DNA of 64,000 nt from Companilactobacillus nantensis DSM 16982 (GTDB taxonomy: Bacteria > Bacillota > Bacilli > Lactobacillales > Lactobacillaceae). The position numbers and the translations under genes are program-made. The notes beneath the pieces were generated by a model. That model was not told the DNA's origin and did not search any database. It was given only the letters and a program-made list of their open reading frames with translations. Positions 1 to 8,200 of the stretch are shown here, piece by piece. Every line of letters begins with the position of its first letter. Position 1 is the stretch's first letter. Location of the stretch: positions 56,324-120,323 of the forward strand of contig NZ_AZFV01000005.1 in the NCBI RefSeq assembly GCF_001435815.1. Direction: 5' to 3'.

Positions 1-96
1 ACTCGCGTACTTTGCGAGGCTTCAAACCGAGGTATGAGACCTTGGCTCATGCCGGCCCGCACAGCCAGTCAAGCTTTTCTCGGTTCCGGAGATGGC
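1..96 (+). repeat. Structured intergenic repeat, copy A (3' part only)
   Basis: This is the 3' portion of the six-copy repeat family; the 5' half lies outside the window. Visible parts are the CGC/GCG hairpin, the conserved ACCTTGG loop closed by an ATGAG/CTCAT stem, the junction ending in CACAGC, and a 3' arm finishing in GGAGATGGC, which resembles the GGAGGTGGC end of copy B. The matching 5' arm cannot be seen, so pairing of the closing stem is inferred from the other copies. Confidence 0.75.
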
Positions 97-177
97 ATAT
101 TTCATACACTTTGTATTGCAGCCACATTAAAAAAAGTTTAATATTGTTAGCAATTACGAAACGAATCAGGTGGTTTG

Positions 178-1089
178 ATGGGGCAAGCTAGAGCCAATCG
201 CAACTTATTATTGGTTGCCTTCATGTGGGGAACAAGTTATACATTTATTAAAATGGCAATTGCTGCTAAGATGCCGCCATCTGTCATTAATACATTACGG
301 GGATTGATTTCAGCCATTTTGGTCTATATTTTTTTTCGAAAAAATGTCAAAACGATGACTTGGAAAGAATTTAAAATTGGAGCAGTTTGTGCCATCTTTA
401 ACTTTGTGGTTGTCCAGTTACAGTCGACGGGATTAAAGTATACGACGCCGAGTAACAGTTCCTTTATTACATCAATTTATGTGATATTATTACCGTTTAT
501 TGCGTGGTTGTTTTTTAAAAAAGTACCACCGTTAAAAAATTATTTATCTATTATCCTATGTCTTTTAGGAATGATCTTTTTAACGGGTATCATTACGACT
601 GGCTTTGAATTTCACATGGGAGACTTCTTAACACTGCTCAATGCAATTTTCTACGCTTTCCAAATGACTTATTATGGCTATGCAACTAAAAATGCTCGAC
701 CACAAATTATTGCCTTTCAATTAGGCTTTGTTCAAGCAATTTGTGGAACTATCTATGCCTTGACGATTGATTATAGTAAATTACAACAAATCAATTGGTC
801 AACGGCGATTGGACCAGTAATTTATTTAGGTGTCATTGCAACATTTGCGGCACAGGTTATTCAAGTTACGAGTCAAAGATATACTGATACAGTTACCGCT
901 GGACTAGTTTTGATGACGGAATCGTTATTTGCTAGTTTAGTATCGGTATTGTTCCATGTTGAACCTTTGACACAACACTTGATTATTGGTGGTACGTTGA
1001 TTATTTTCGCAACGTTGATTGCTCAATTTGATTTGCGAGGTGTAATTAGTCGTTATGTAGTTAAGCAAAATGGCATTAAAAAATCCTGA
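178..1089 (+). CDS. EamA/DMT-superfamily transporter (drug/metabolite exporter)
   Basis: Integral membrane protein of about 303 residues with roughly ten hydrophobic segments arranged as two EamA halves, the normal size for the 10-TMS DMT family. Members export small metabolites, amino acids or drugs; nothing in the sequence gives the substrate. The conserved early segment with NRNLLLVAFMWGTSYTFIK and a proline-rich PPS turn fits EamA repeat 1. The ATG at 178 is preferred over the TTG at 175 because it leaves 4 nt after the AGGTGG at 168-173. It lies just downstream of repeat copy A, and the next gene follows within 40 nt, so the two are probably co-transcribed. Confidence 0.85.
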   Translation: MGQARANRNLLLVAFMWGTSYTFIKMAIAAKMPPSVINTLRGLISAILVYIFFRKNVKTMTWKEFKIGAVCAIFNFVVVQLQSTGLKYTTPSNSSFITSIYVILLPFIAWLFFKKVPPLKNYLSIILCLLGMIFLTGIITTGFEFHMGDFLTLLNAIFYAFQMTYYGYATKNARPQIIAFQLGFVQAICGTIYALTIDYSKLQQINWSTAIGPVIYLGVIATFAAQVIQVTSQRYTDTVTAGLVLMTESLFASLVSVLFHVEPLTQHLIIGGTLIIFATLIAQFDLRGVISRYVVKQNGIKKS

Positions 1090-1125
1090 TTTGTGAGAAG
1101 ATATATTTTTGAGGAGGAGTTACAT

Positions 1126-1578
1126 ATGGCAGAACTATCACTATTAAATAAACAATTAGATGCATTACTTTTTGAGGAAACTAATATGGTTGCTAATTTA
1201 GCAAATGCTAGTGCCTTGATCAACGATATGTACGAAGATTTAAATTGGTCTGGCTTTTATTTATACAATGAGACGACTGATGAACTAGATTTAGGACCAT
1301 TTCAGGGTAAAGTGGCTTGTATGCACATCAAGAGTGGTAAAGGTGTTGTGGGAACAGCCTTTGCAGACCAACAAATTCATCGCGTAGCTAATGTTCATGA
1401 ATTTCCAGGCCACATTGCCTGTGACAGTGCCAGCAATTCTGAAATTGTGGTGCCAATTACCAAAGATGGCAAAAAAATAGGTGTTTTAGATATTGATTCA
1501 CCATCTTTGAATCGTTTTACAGAAGAAAATGAAGCTGAATTGGGACAATTTGTGGAAGTGCTATTAAAACATATTTAA
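1126..1578 (+). CDS. msrC: Free methionine-(R)-sulfoxide reductase, GAF domain (fRMsr)
   Basis: Single GAF-domain protein of 150 residues, the usual size of fRMsr, which reduces free Met-R-sulfoxide in the cytoplasm. Family signatures are present: LNWSGFYLY, LGPFQGKVACMHI, and PGHIACDSASNSEIVVPI. The family normally has three cysteines; here positions 65 and 99 are Cys, but the middle one (GVCG in most relatives) is Val75. Spacing 65-75-99 equals the family spacing, so this is a real substitution. The start at 1126 is chosen because GAGGAGGAG at 1111-1119 precedes it; an upstream in-frame start would add 11 non-family residues. It is probably transcribed with the EamA gene; a terminator follows. 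Confidence 0.85.
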   Translation: MAELSLLNKQLDALLFEETNMVANLANASALINDMYEDLNWSGFYLYNETTDELDLGPFQGKVACMHIKSGKGVVGTAFADQQIHRVANVHEFPGHIACDSASNSEIVVPITKDGKKIGVLDIDSPSLNRFTEENEAELGQFVEVLLKHI

Positions 1579-1601
1579 CATTTAGTCTTTCGATAGTAGT
1601 C

Positions 1602-1648
1602 AAAAAGAGATAAGTGATTCCTAAAAATGGGAACGCTTATCTTTTTTA
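1602..1648 (+). terminator. Intrinsic terminator after msrC
   Basis: Imperfect inverted repeat whose outer part pairs AAAAGAGATAAG with CTTATCTTTTTT, followed by a T run. It closes the EamA-msrC unit. Confidence 0.75.
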
Positions 1649-1757
1649 TTAAACAAATATAATAATAAAATCTAATTGATTGGCTTGTTAATAGGTGCTA
1701 ATCTGAATAAGTGAAATATGGAATTCAGGATATATTCAGATGATAGGGGAATTAAAT

Positions 1758-3101
1758 ATGTCTAAGAAATTAATAACCACCTTTTTAATTGGAAGTGGAG
1801 TTATTGGCGGGATGCTTTTCAGTAATCAATTGAACGTTGATGCTGCTACAAAAGGTGTCGTTAATACCTCCAAGATGACTTTTTTATACAATGAAAAAGG
1901 TGAATTGGTCAAAGATCGAGCACTAGCTCCAAGCACTGCCTGGGCTTATGATCAAGAAATTCAAATTGGAGATCAAGGCAGTTTTTATCGTGTTGCAACA
2001 CATGAATTTGTCAAAACAAGTGATGTTCAATTACAACATGGTCACGCCGAGAGTGGGATTGTTAAAACAGGCTCAAATGGTGCTTTAATTTACAATTATG
2101 CAGCTGGAAATTATACGTCAACTTCTGCTAAACTGGACGCTCACAGTGCTTGGCGCTACAGTCGAGTTGATAATGCTAATGGCAAGACATGGTATCAAGT
2201 CACAAGTGATGGCTGGATAAATAGTGATGATGCTTCAACGTCAACATTTATTAATAACGCTGGAGTTGCTAAAATCAGTTATGCTCCTGACAGTGGCATC
2301 GATTTGTGGAATGGATATGGTCCAAACAAGGTAGCTACCGGTCAAAAATTGAAGAATGGTTCATCATGGAACTTTTCGAAAAAGGTTGTCGATGTTAATG
2401 GTGATGCTTGGTATATGATTGGTAATAATCAATGGATTGAAGGAACTTATACGAAAATTACCAACCAAGTTTTTGATACGACAGCTGCCCAAAATTGGGA
2501 TCCTAACTTTGCGGTTGTAAAGGTTAACCAAAAGGCTTCAGTATACAACGATAGTAATTATAATTCTGGGGTTAAGGAATCTTCAGCTAAAGGAACTTTG
2601 TTGCAAGTAGCTTCAACTGAGCAGACAGGTAATTTGATTTGGTATGAATTGAGTAATGGCGGTTGGATTCCATCGAGTGTGACAACCGAAATGACAAATT
2701 ATCGTGAACCTGTTTCGTTAAATGGCAAGAGTAAACAACAAGTAATCAGCGATGTTATTGCAGCAGCTAAAGGTCAACTTGGTAAACCTTATATTTGGAA
2801 TGCCAAGGGACCAGATGGATTCGACTGTTCAGGCTTGATGCAATATGTTTTCCGTCAAGCAACTGGTCAAAATATTGGTTCATGGACAGTTCCACAAGAA
2901 ACAGCTGGGACAAAAGTTTCGATTAGTGAACTACAACCAGGTGATCTTGTGTTCTGGGGACCTGCTGGGGCCAGTTATCACGTGGCTTTGTACTTAGGTA
3001 ACAATGAATATCTCAATGCATTGCGCCCAGGAACAAATGTCAAAATTGATAAAATTTCATCAGCTTTCGCACCATCATTTGGGGTTAGGGTATTTAAATA
3101 A
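1758..3101 (+). CDS. Secreted cell-wall hydrolase: SLAP-like/SH3-like repeats plus NlpC/P60 endopeptidase
   Basis: Protein of 447 residues. Residues 1-31 form a signal peptide (MSKKLITTF start, hydrophobic core, VDA|AT cleavage). The next 60 residues look like a lactobacillar SLAP domain (YNEKGEL ... YRVATHEFVKTSDV), followed by three more SH3-like wall-binding repeats, each with a W-Y core. The C-terminal 115 residues are an NlpC/P60 cysteine peptidase with DCSG (Cys357) and YHVALYLG (His408), which cuts peptidoglycan stem peptides, usually D-Glu to diamino acid. The start at 1758 is chosen over the ATG at 1740 because AGGGGA at 1745-1750 sits 7 nt upstream and the signal peptide then begins directly. 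It appears to be monocistronic. A role in daughter-cell separation is an inference. Confidence 0.88.
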   Translation: MSKKLITTFLIGSGVIGGMLFSNQLNVDAATKGVVNTSKMTFLYNEKGELVKDRALAPSTAWAYDQEIQIGDQGSFYRVATHEFVKTSDVQLQHGHAESGIVKTGSNGALIYNYAAGNYTSTSAKLDAHSAWRYSRVDNANGKTWYQVTSDGWINSDDASTSTFINNAGVAKISYAPDSGIDLWNGYGPNKVATGQKLKNGSSWNFSKKVVDVNGDAWYMIGNNQWIEGTYTKITNQVFDTTAAQNWDPNFAVVKVNQKASVYNDSNYNSGVKESSAKGTLLQVASTEQTGNLIWYELSNGGWIPSSVTTEMTNYREPVSLNGKSKQQVISDVIAAAKGQLGKPYIWNAKGPDGFDCSGLMQYVFRQATGQNIGSWTVPQETAGTKVSISELQPGDLVFWGPAGASYHVALYLGNNEYLNALRPGTNVKIDKISSAFAPSFGVRVFK

Positions 3102-3223
3102 ACTATTTTATAAGTAACAAAAATTACCTATATATTTTTTATAGAGTATAAATATACAATGTTTCATTTTATTTCAGTCTCTGATATAACTAAGTAATTC
3201 GAAATATATGGAGGTAAAATGTT

Positions 3224-3808
3224 ATGAATACTCCCACATTAGAGACAGAACGTTTAATTCTGAGAAAATTTACTGAAGAAGATATGGAAGCTCTTTTTCT
3301 TATTCTTAAAGATGACGAAGTGAATAAGTTTTTGCCATGGTATCCAATGAAAGATATTGAGGAAACCAAGAAATTTTATGAACAAAGATATGCGAATAAA
3401 TATAAACAGACACAAGCCTATGCTTATGCTATCTGCCTTAAAAGAGATGATCTTCCGATTGGCTATATTAATGTTGATATGGAAGAACATCATGATTTGG
3501 GTTATGGACTTCGCAAAGAATTCTGGAATAATGGGATTGTTACTGAGGCAAGTAAAGCTGTTGTGGAGCAGATAAAAAAAGATGGTCTCCCATATATTAC
3601 GGCAACACATGATAGAAACAATCTAAGAAGTGGAAATGTTATGCAGAAAGTTGGAATGAAGTATTGCTACTCATATGAAGAACAGTGGCAACCCAAAGAT
3701 TTCCCTGTCATATTCAGAATGTATCAACTCAATTTTAATGACAATGATAATTTTGTATATAAAAAATATTGGAATATGTATGACAATCATTTTGTTGAAG
3801 AATTGTAA
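3224..3808 (+). CDS. GNAT family N-acetyltransferase, RimJ/RimL-like
   Basis: Protein of 194 residues starting TLETERLILRKFTEEDMEALF, the usual N-terminus of RimJ/RimL-like acetyltransferases that move an acetyl group from CoA to a protein N-terminus or small amine. The central strand with GYINVDME and the following GYGLRKEFWNNGIVTEA match motif A, the acetyl-CoA pyrophosphate loop; HDRNNLRSGNVMQKVGM is the typical motif B. The final 25 residues (FNDNDN to the end) are an acidic and aromatic tail beyond the domain core. GGAGGT at 3210-3215 precedes the start. The gene stands alone and is convergent with the next one. The acceptor substrate is unknown. Confidence 0.82.
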   Translation: MNTPTLETERLILRKFTEEDMEALFLILKDDEVNKFLPWYPMKDIEETKKFYEQRYANKYKQTQAYAYAICLKRDDLPIGYINVDMEEHHDLGYGLRKEFWNNGIVTEASKAVVEQIKKDGLPYITATHDRNNLRSGNVMQKVGMKYCYSYEEQWQPKDFPVIFRMYQLNFNDNDNFVYKKYWNMYDNHFVEEL

Positions 3809-3849
3809 GATGATTGTATAGCACAATTTCCGATTTAATTACAAACAAA

Positions 3850-3885
3850 AATCACCAGATATCAAAAGGAATCTGGTGATTTCGT
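3850..3885. terminator. Bidirectional terminator between the GNAT and phosphatase genes
   Basis: An 11-bp perfect stem, 3850-3860 with 3871-3881 (AATCACCAGAT/ATCTGGTGATT). The minus-strand transcript continues with a strong T tract and the plus strand with a weaker one, so it mainly serves the minus-strand phosphatase gene. Confidence 0.75.
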
Positions 3886-3907
3886 GTTTCTACACTATTT
3901 TTTCGGT

Positions 3908-4528
3908 TTAATTAAAAGCTTGATTATAATATTCCAAGTAAAATTCTTGAGTTTTTGGTAAGGCAACAACTTTCGTAACACTAGTATTACGTGGTTCGGG
4001 CAAAGTCATTGGATCTTGTGGCTTCAATACGTCTAAAGCTAGTGCTTTAACTGTAAAACCATGTGTAACGCAGATAATTTTATCATCAGGATATTTTTGC
4101 ATCGCATCAATAACGAAGTCATGGACACGGCTAATAACGTCCTCAAAAGTCTCCCCATGTGGAGCATATTTAACGTACAGTGGCAAAACGTCATTGAGAT
4201 AGCTATTGTAAGCATCAGGATGTAATTTTCGTAGTTCAGCGTTTTGATGACCGTCCCATTCGCCATAAGAAATTTCAATCAGACGTTTATCATAAGTGAT
4301 TGGTAAATTAGCATCAGTGTTCAAAATAGCGGCAGTTTGCTTAGTACGTTCCAAAGGACTACAGATAATACGATCTGCAAAATTAATATCAAAATTATCA
4401 GCCAAATGTTGTGCTTGTTTTTTACCATTATCATTCAGATAGGTTATCTCAGTATTAATGGTACCTTGTTTCATTTTCATCACGTTAGCAGCGGTTTGAC
4501 CGTGACGAATAAAGTAAAATTCTGTCAT
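3908..4528 (-). CDS. Histidine phosphatase family protein (phosphoglycerate-mutase-like)
   Basis: Protein of 206 residues. The N-terminal FIRHGQT carries the phospho-acceptor histidine of the branch-1 histidine phosphatase superfamily. The other catalytic elements are present: the Arg in CSPLERTKQTA, the Glu in ISYGEWDG, and the second His in IICVTHGFTVKAL. Such small cytosolic enzymes dephosphorylate sugar phosphates, cofactors or nucleotides; lactobacilli carry many paralogues, so substrate cannot be inferred. AAGGGAG precedes the start on the minus strand. It is convergent with the GNAT gene and divergent from the serine-leader transcription unit. Confidence 0.88.
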   Translation of the reverse strand: MTEFYFIRHGQTAANVMKMKQGTINTEITYLNDNGKKQAQHLADNFDINFADRIICSPLERTKQTAAILNTDANLPITYDKRLIEISYGEWDGHQNAELRKLHPDAYNSYLNDVLPLYVKYAPHGETFEDVISRVHDFVIDAMQKYPDDKIICVTHGFTVKALALDVLKPQDPMTLPEPRNTSVTKVVALPKTQEFYLEYYNQAFN

Positions 4529-4677
4529 ATGAAAGCTCCCTTTTGTTGGAAATAAATAGTGGCTTATAGAGATTAAAGTGCCATTTAATTGATTTGGTAA
4601 TTTAATGTTACATAAATTATGTGTGCATTACAATCAATACCTTATATTATGATTATGTTGTAGTTAGTAAAAAATGG

Positions 4678-4705
4678 TTGACAATCACAATAAAAATGTT
4701 AAAGT
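4678..4705 (+). promoter_or_regulatory. Promoter for the serine leader and serCA
   Basis: A perfect -35 TTGACA (4678-4683) is followed after 16 nt by TAAAGT (4700-4705). This would put the transcript start near 4711, just ahead of the leader-peptide ribosome-binding site GGAGGT at 4721-4726. Confidence 0.6.
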
Positions 4706-4734
4706 ATTTTTAAGTTAATTGGAGGTATTTTAAT

Positions 4735-4809
4735 ATGAAAAACTTAAATTTTAATATTCAAACAGTCTCCTCCAAGTCTACATACTATACATGTAGGCTT
4801 ATTAACTAA
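4735..4809 (+). CDS. Serine-codon leader peptide of serCA
   Basis: Short ORF of 24 residues, MKNLNFNIQTV then SSKSTYYTCRLIN, with a strong ribosome-binding site (GGAGGT, 8 nt spacing). Three of four consecutive codons from 4768 to 4779 encode Ser (TCC TCC AAG TCT). The stop at 4807-4809 lies just before a series of alternative hairpins ending in an intrinsic terminator upstream of serC. The arrangement is that of a translated attenuation leader: ribosomes short of charged tRNA-Ser would stall at the Ser codons. I do not recognise the peptide from any described family; its function is inferred from position, codon content and downstream structures. Confidence 0.7.
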   Translation: MKNLNFNIQTVSSKSTYYTCRLIN

Positions 4810-4913
4810 TTAGTAAACCCTCATGTATGTAAAGACATTTTTACATCTGTGAGGTTGATGAATTCTTAAGTAAACACGACTCCTCACAGAAATTATTCTG
4901 TGAGGATTTTTTT
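4777..4913 (+). promoter_or_regulatory. Transcription attenuator controlling serCA
   Basis: Five segments can pair in exclusive ways. Segment 1 (4786-4793) pairs with segment 2 (4822-4829), 8 bp. Segment 2 (4819-4833) pairs with segment 3 (4840-4854): CCTCA/TGAGG plus ATGTAAA/TTTACAT. Segment 3 (CTGTGAGG 4847-4854) pairs with segment 4 (CCTCACAG 4882-4889). Segments 4 and 5 (4882-4891, 4896-4905) make a 10-bp terminator with a T tract to 4913. A ribosome stalled at the first Ser codons leaves segment 1 free, allowing 1:2 and then antiterminator 3:4. A ribosome reaching the stop codon masks segment 1, giving 2:3 and the terminator. The pairings are seen; the kinetics are inferred. Confidence 0.72.
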
Positions 4914-4944
4914 ATCCAAAATTTAATTCAGGAGTGGAAAAACT

Positions 4945-6030
4945 ATGACAATTTATAATTTTGCGGCTGGTCCAGCAACAATGCCAGCTGAAGTGATCCA
5001 ACAAATTAAAGCTGATTTACCTTCATATAAGGATTCAGGTATGAGCATTATGGAAATTTCCCATCGTTCCGCTCTTTTTGACGATGTTTTCCAGAAAGCT
5101 CAACAAGATATGCGTGATTTATTGAAGATTCCTGATAATTATCAAGTACTCTTTTTCCAAGGTGGCTGTACATTACAATTCACAGCCGCACCACTTAATT
5201 TAGCTACTAAATATCATAAGATTGCCTTGTTAGATAGTGGTCATTGGGCTGATAGGGCAGGGGACGAAGCAAAAAGAGTTGGTGTTGAAGTTGATGTTTT
5301 GGATTCTACTAAAGCTGACCATTATACTAAATTACCCACGTTAACTAATTTGCCAGCCGATACTTACGATTATTTGCACATTACAACGAATAATACAATT
5401 GAAGGTACGGCATATAGTGATTTGCCAGTAACTGGAACCACAGAATTAGTCGGCGATATGTCATCTAATTTTATGGGGCAACAATACGATGTGAAAAAAT
5501 TTGGAGCTATTATGGCTGGCGCTCAAAAGAACCTTGGTATTGCTGGCTTAACGGTGGTTATCGTCCGAGATGATTTGATTGGTCAAGCACAAAATTTACC
5601 AAGCATGGTCGATTATCAACTGTTTGCTAAAAAAGACTCAATGTTTAACACACCACCAGTTTTTGCTATTTATGCAGCAGGATTAGTTTTACAGTGGTTG
5701 AAGAATCAAGGTGGAATTGCTGAAATGGAACGTCGTAATCGCCAAAAATCAGCTTTATTATATGATTTTTTGGATAATTCAACCTTATTTACCGCACCAG
5801 TCGTTAAAGCCGACCGCTCATTGACTAATGTCGTGTTTGTTACAGGCAATCCTGAAATTGATCAACAGGTCGTTGCACAAGCAGCCGAAAATGGATTAGT
5901 CAACATCAAAGGACACCGTTCAGTAGGTGGTATGCGAGCTAGTTTGTATAATGCAATGCCTTATGTTGGAGTTGAAAGATTGGTTGATTTTCTAACTAAA
6001 TTTGAAAAAGATTACAGGGGGAAACACTAA
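4945..6030 (+). CDS. serC: Phosphoserine aminotransferase
   Basis: PLP-dependent class V aminotransferase of 361 residues, standard SerC length. It converts 3-phosphohydroxypyruvate and glutamate to phosphoserine and 2-oxoglutarate, the second step of serine synthesis. It begins YNFAAGPATMPAEV and contains MEISHRS, LFFQGGCTLQF, and the PLP lysine in GAQKNLGIAGLTVVI, all diagnostic. AGGAGTGG at 4931-4938 precedes the start, directly after the leader terminator, so expression depends on read-through. It overlaps serA by one base (TAATG), indicating translational coupling. No serB is in the window; the final phosphatase must be elsewhere. Confidence 0.96.
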   Translation: MTIYNFAAGPATMPAEVIQQIKADLPSYKDSGMSIMEISHRSALFDDVFQKAQQDMRDLLKIPDNYQVLFFQGGCTLQFTAAPLNLATKYHKIALLDSGHWADRAGDEAKRVGVEVDVLDSTKADHYTKLPTLTNLPADTYDYLHITTNNTIEGTAYSDLPVTGTTELVGDMSSNFMGQQYDVKKFGAIMAGAQKNLGIAGLTVVIVRDDLIGQAQNLPSMVDYQLFAKKDSMFNTPPVFAIYAAGLVLQWLKNQGGIAEMERRNRQKSALLYDFLDNSTLFTAPVVKADRSLTNVVFVTGNPEIDQQVVAQAAENGLVNIKGHRSVGGMRASLYNAMPYVGVERLVDFLTKFEKDYRGKH

Positions 6031-7199
6031 TGTACGCAGTAAAAACTTTTAACGCAATCGCTCAAGTCGGATTGGATACTTTTACCGATGATTTTACAAT
6101 CAATCAAACAGATGAACCTGATGCATATTTGATAAGATCGGTTAATTTATTAAAAGCTGATTTTCCCGAAAGCCTTAAAACAATTGTCCGTGCCGGAGCA
6201 GGTGTCAATAATGTGCCATTAGGTCGGGCAACGGAACAAGGTATTGCTGTTTTTAATACACCGGGGAGTAACGCAAATGCCGTCAAAGAGCTGGTGATTT
6301 CCTTAATGATTGCTACTGCCAGAAATTTATTTGCAGCGCATGATTATTCAGATGAACATACTGAAGCTGACGTTTCCCAACGAACGGAAAAGGATAAAAC
6401 AAAGTTTAATGGAACCGAATTAGCCGGAAAACGTATTGCCGTGATTGGACTAGGAAATGTCGGTTCACTCGTTGCCAATGCCGCCTTAGCCTTAGGTATG
6501 AAAGTTATCGGTTATGACCCATATTTATCAGCCAATGCTGCTTGGAGAATCAATAATCGTGTTAAGCGAGTTGATTCAATCAAAAAAGCGGTTAAAGGTG
6601 CTGATTTTGTTACCGTCCATGTACCAAAGAATAACGAGACCATTGGTTTATTAGCCACCAAAGAAATTTCAGAAATGAAAGATGGCGTAGTTTTATTTAA
6701 TTATTCAAGAATCGGTATCGTTGATAATCAATCGGTAGTTAAAGCAATGCGCAGTCAAAAAATCAGCCATTACTGTACAGATTTTGGAGAACCCATAATC
6801 GCGGATCAACCAAATATTACTATCACACCACATATCGGAGGTTCAACCATAGAAGCAGAATCAAACGGAGCCGTACAAGGAGCTAACACCGTAATGGATT
6901 ATCTGGAAAATGGCGATACAACCAATTGTGTCAACTTACCAAATATGCAAGTTCCGTTTGAAACAACTTATCGAGTGACAGTGATTCATCAAAATGTACC
7001 TAATATGGTTGGACAAATCAGTACACAAATTGCCACACGTGGTATTAATATCGAAAATATGTCAAATGCAGCCAAAGAAAAAGTAGCCTACACAATAATT
7101 GATGTTGACGGTTTGCAAGAAGATAACCAAAGTGCTTTAATAGCAACGTTAGAATCGATTAAAGAAGTGTATCGGGTTCGGGTTATTAAGCATAAATAG
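6030..7199 (+). CDS. serA: D-3-phosphoglycerate dehydrogenase with C-terminal ACT domain
   Basis: Protein of 389 residues, first enzyme of serine synthesis, oxidising 3-phosphoglycerate with NAD. The order is substrate-binding half, Rossmann fold (VIGLGNVGSLVANAA), catalytic Arg in NYSRIGIVD, Glu in DFGEP, His in TPHIGGSTIEAE, then an ACT domain from about residue 315 (VIHQNVPNMVGQI). The length is that of the short ACT-only form, without the allosteric substrate-binding insertion of the long forms. The ACT domain suggests serine feedback in addition to the transcriptional leader upstream of serC. It is the last gene of the leader-serC-serA unit; no strong terminator follows before repeat copy B. 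Confidence 0.95.
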   Translation: MYAVKTFNAIAQVGLDTFTDDFTINQTDEPDAYLIRSVNLLKADFPESLKTIVRAGAGVNNVPLGRATEQGIAVFNTPGSNANAVKELVISLMIATARNLFAAHDYSDEHTEADVSQRTEKDKTKFNGTELAGKRIAVIGLGNVGSLVANAALALGMKVIGYDPYLSANAAWRINNRVKRVDSIKKAVKGADFVTVHVPKNNETIGLLATKEISEMKDGVVLFNYSRIGIVDNQSVVKAMRSQKISHYCTDFGEPIIADQPNITITPHIGGSTIEAESNGAVQGANTVMDYLENGDTTNCVNLPNMQVPFETTYRVTVIHQNVPNMVGQISTQIATRGINIENMSNAAKEKVAYTIIDVDGLQEDNQSALIATLESIKEVYRVRVIKHK

Positions 7200-7290
7200 A
7201 AAGATATTGTAAATATTCTTTTATATTTGTATTGGATAATCTTGTCCGTGATTTTTTAAAGGGTAATATTAAACATTAACGAATAAACTA

Positions 7291-7478
7291 GCCGGAAGGA
7301 ACGTGGAGAAACAGACCAGCAGTGGCAGTGGTGTTAGGACGGCTGTTTTTGTCGTTCTTACAGCACAGGACGTATTTTGAGATTCGCGTTTTTTGCGAAG
7401 CTCAAAATCGAGGCGCAAGGCCTTGGCTTGCACCGGTCCTCACAGCAGGTCAGTTTCTCCACGTTCCTGGAGGTGGCC
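7291..7478 (+). repeat. Structured intergenic repeat, copy B
   Basis: A 188-bp member of the six-copy family, occupying most of the 320-bp gap between the convergent serA and lexA genes. It opens with GCCGGA and ends with GGAGGTGGC. The closing stem pairs 7297-7312 with 7453-7468 without mismatch. It continues inward through GACC/GGTC, GC/GC and GTG/CAC steps separated by A-A mismatches. Inside are a GTGTTAGGAC hairpin, the conserved TTTTGA...TCAAAA hairpin, and a GCGCAAG hairpin with a CCTTGG loop. The rest of the gap (7200-7290) shows nothing but a weak AT-rich stem. Confidence 0.85.
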
Positions 7479-7481
7479 AAC

Positions 7482-7511
7482 AAAAAAACCATACGTTTTT
7501 TTCACGCATGG
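7482..7511 (-). terminator. Terminator of lexA
   Basis: On the minus strand CCATGCG pairs with CGTATGG (one G-U pair) and is followed by a run of T. The stem is disrupted by an A-C mismatch on the plus strand, so it serves lexA only. Confidence 0.7.
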
Positions 7512-7519
7512 TCAATAAT

Positions 7520-8143
7520 TTAAAATATTTGTGAACGATATAATCCCACAACTTTACCAAGGATTTCGACGTTGTCTAAAATGATTGGATCCATTGTATC
7601 ATTTTCTGGTTGTAGGCGGTAATGTCCGTTTTCTTGATAGAATCTCTTACATGTTGATTCAATATCTTCAGTCATCGCAATAATAATTTCACCGTTATTG
7701 GCAAAATTTTGTTCATGTACAATAACATGGTCGCCATCGAAGATTCCGGCGTTGATCATACTTTCACCGTGAATTTCCAACATGAATAATTCGCCAGATT
7801 CTCGAGTAAGGTCTGGTGGGATAGGGAAGTATCCATCTGGATTTCTTTCGGCCGTGATTGGTTGACCAGCGGCAACTGCACCAAGAATTGGAATTTGTTT
7901 GGATTTGATACCAATTGAATTCAAACCAGCACCCGTAAGTTCGATAGCACGGGGTTTAGTTGGGTCACGTTGGATAAATCCTTTTTTCTCAAGACGAGAT
8001 AGGTGACCATGGACCGTTGATGTTGAAGATAGATCTACAGCTTCGCAGATTTCTCTAACAGTTGGCGGATATCCATGTTCATCTAAATAATCATAAATGC
8101 ATTGTAAAATTTGTGACTGTTTAGAGCCTTCAGCTTTTGACAT
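7520..8143 (-). CDS. lexA: LexA repressor of the SOS response
   Basis: Protein of 207 residues, normal LexA length. An N-terminal winged helix-turn-helix (about residues 1-65, with [23 protein letters not shown]) is joined to a C-terminal S24 autoprotease. The self-cleavage bond Ala92-Gly93 lies in GAVAAGQPI, the catalytic Ser128 in HGESMINAG, and Lys166 in STCKRFY. RecA-activated self-cleavage would derepress SOS genes. A LexA box lies in the divergent intergenic region 60 bp upstream, so autoregulation is expected. The start is preceded by GAGGTG on the minus strand. Confidence 0.97.
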   Translation of the reverse strand: MSKAEGSKQSQILQCIYDYLDEHGYPPTVREICEAVDLSSTSTVHGHLSRLEKKGFIQRDPTKPRAIELTGAGLNSIGIKSKQIPILGAVAAGQPITAERNPDGYFPIPPDLTRESGELFMLEIHGESMINAGIFDGDHVIVHEQNFANNGEIIIAMTEDIESTCKRFYQENGHYRLQPENDTMDPIILDNVEILGKVVGLYRSQIF

Positions 8144-8200
8144 TAGAACACCTCATTGTTAATATCTTAAATAGATTGTATCAAAATTTGAATACAACTT

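Noticed and set aside
3254..3610. 118-codon frame antisense to the GNAT gene
   Set aside because: The GNAT motifs on the plus strand are clear; the antisense product is Phe/Ile-rich and lacks a ribosome-binding site.
4529..4944. T-box riboswitch ahead of serC
   Set aside because: No T-box bulge sequence (AGGGTGGNACCGCG) and no specifier-loop stem; instead a translated leader ORF with Ser codons is present.
7322..7534. Open frame of 70 codons within repeat copy B
   Set aside because: It lies over the hairpins of the repeat, has no ribosome-binding site, and its product has no protein-like pattern.
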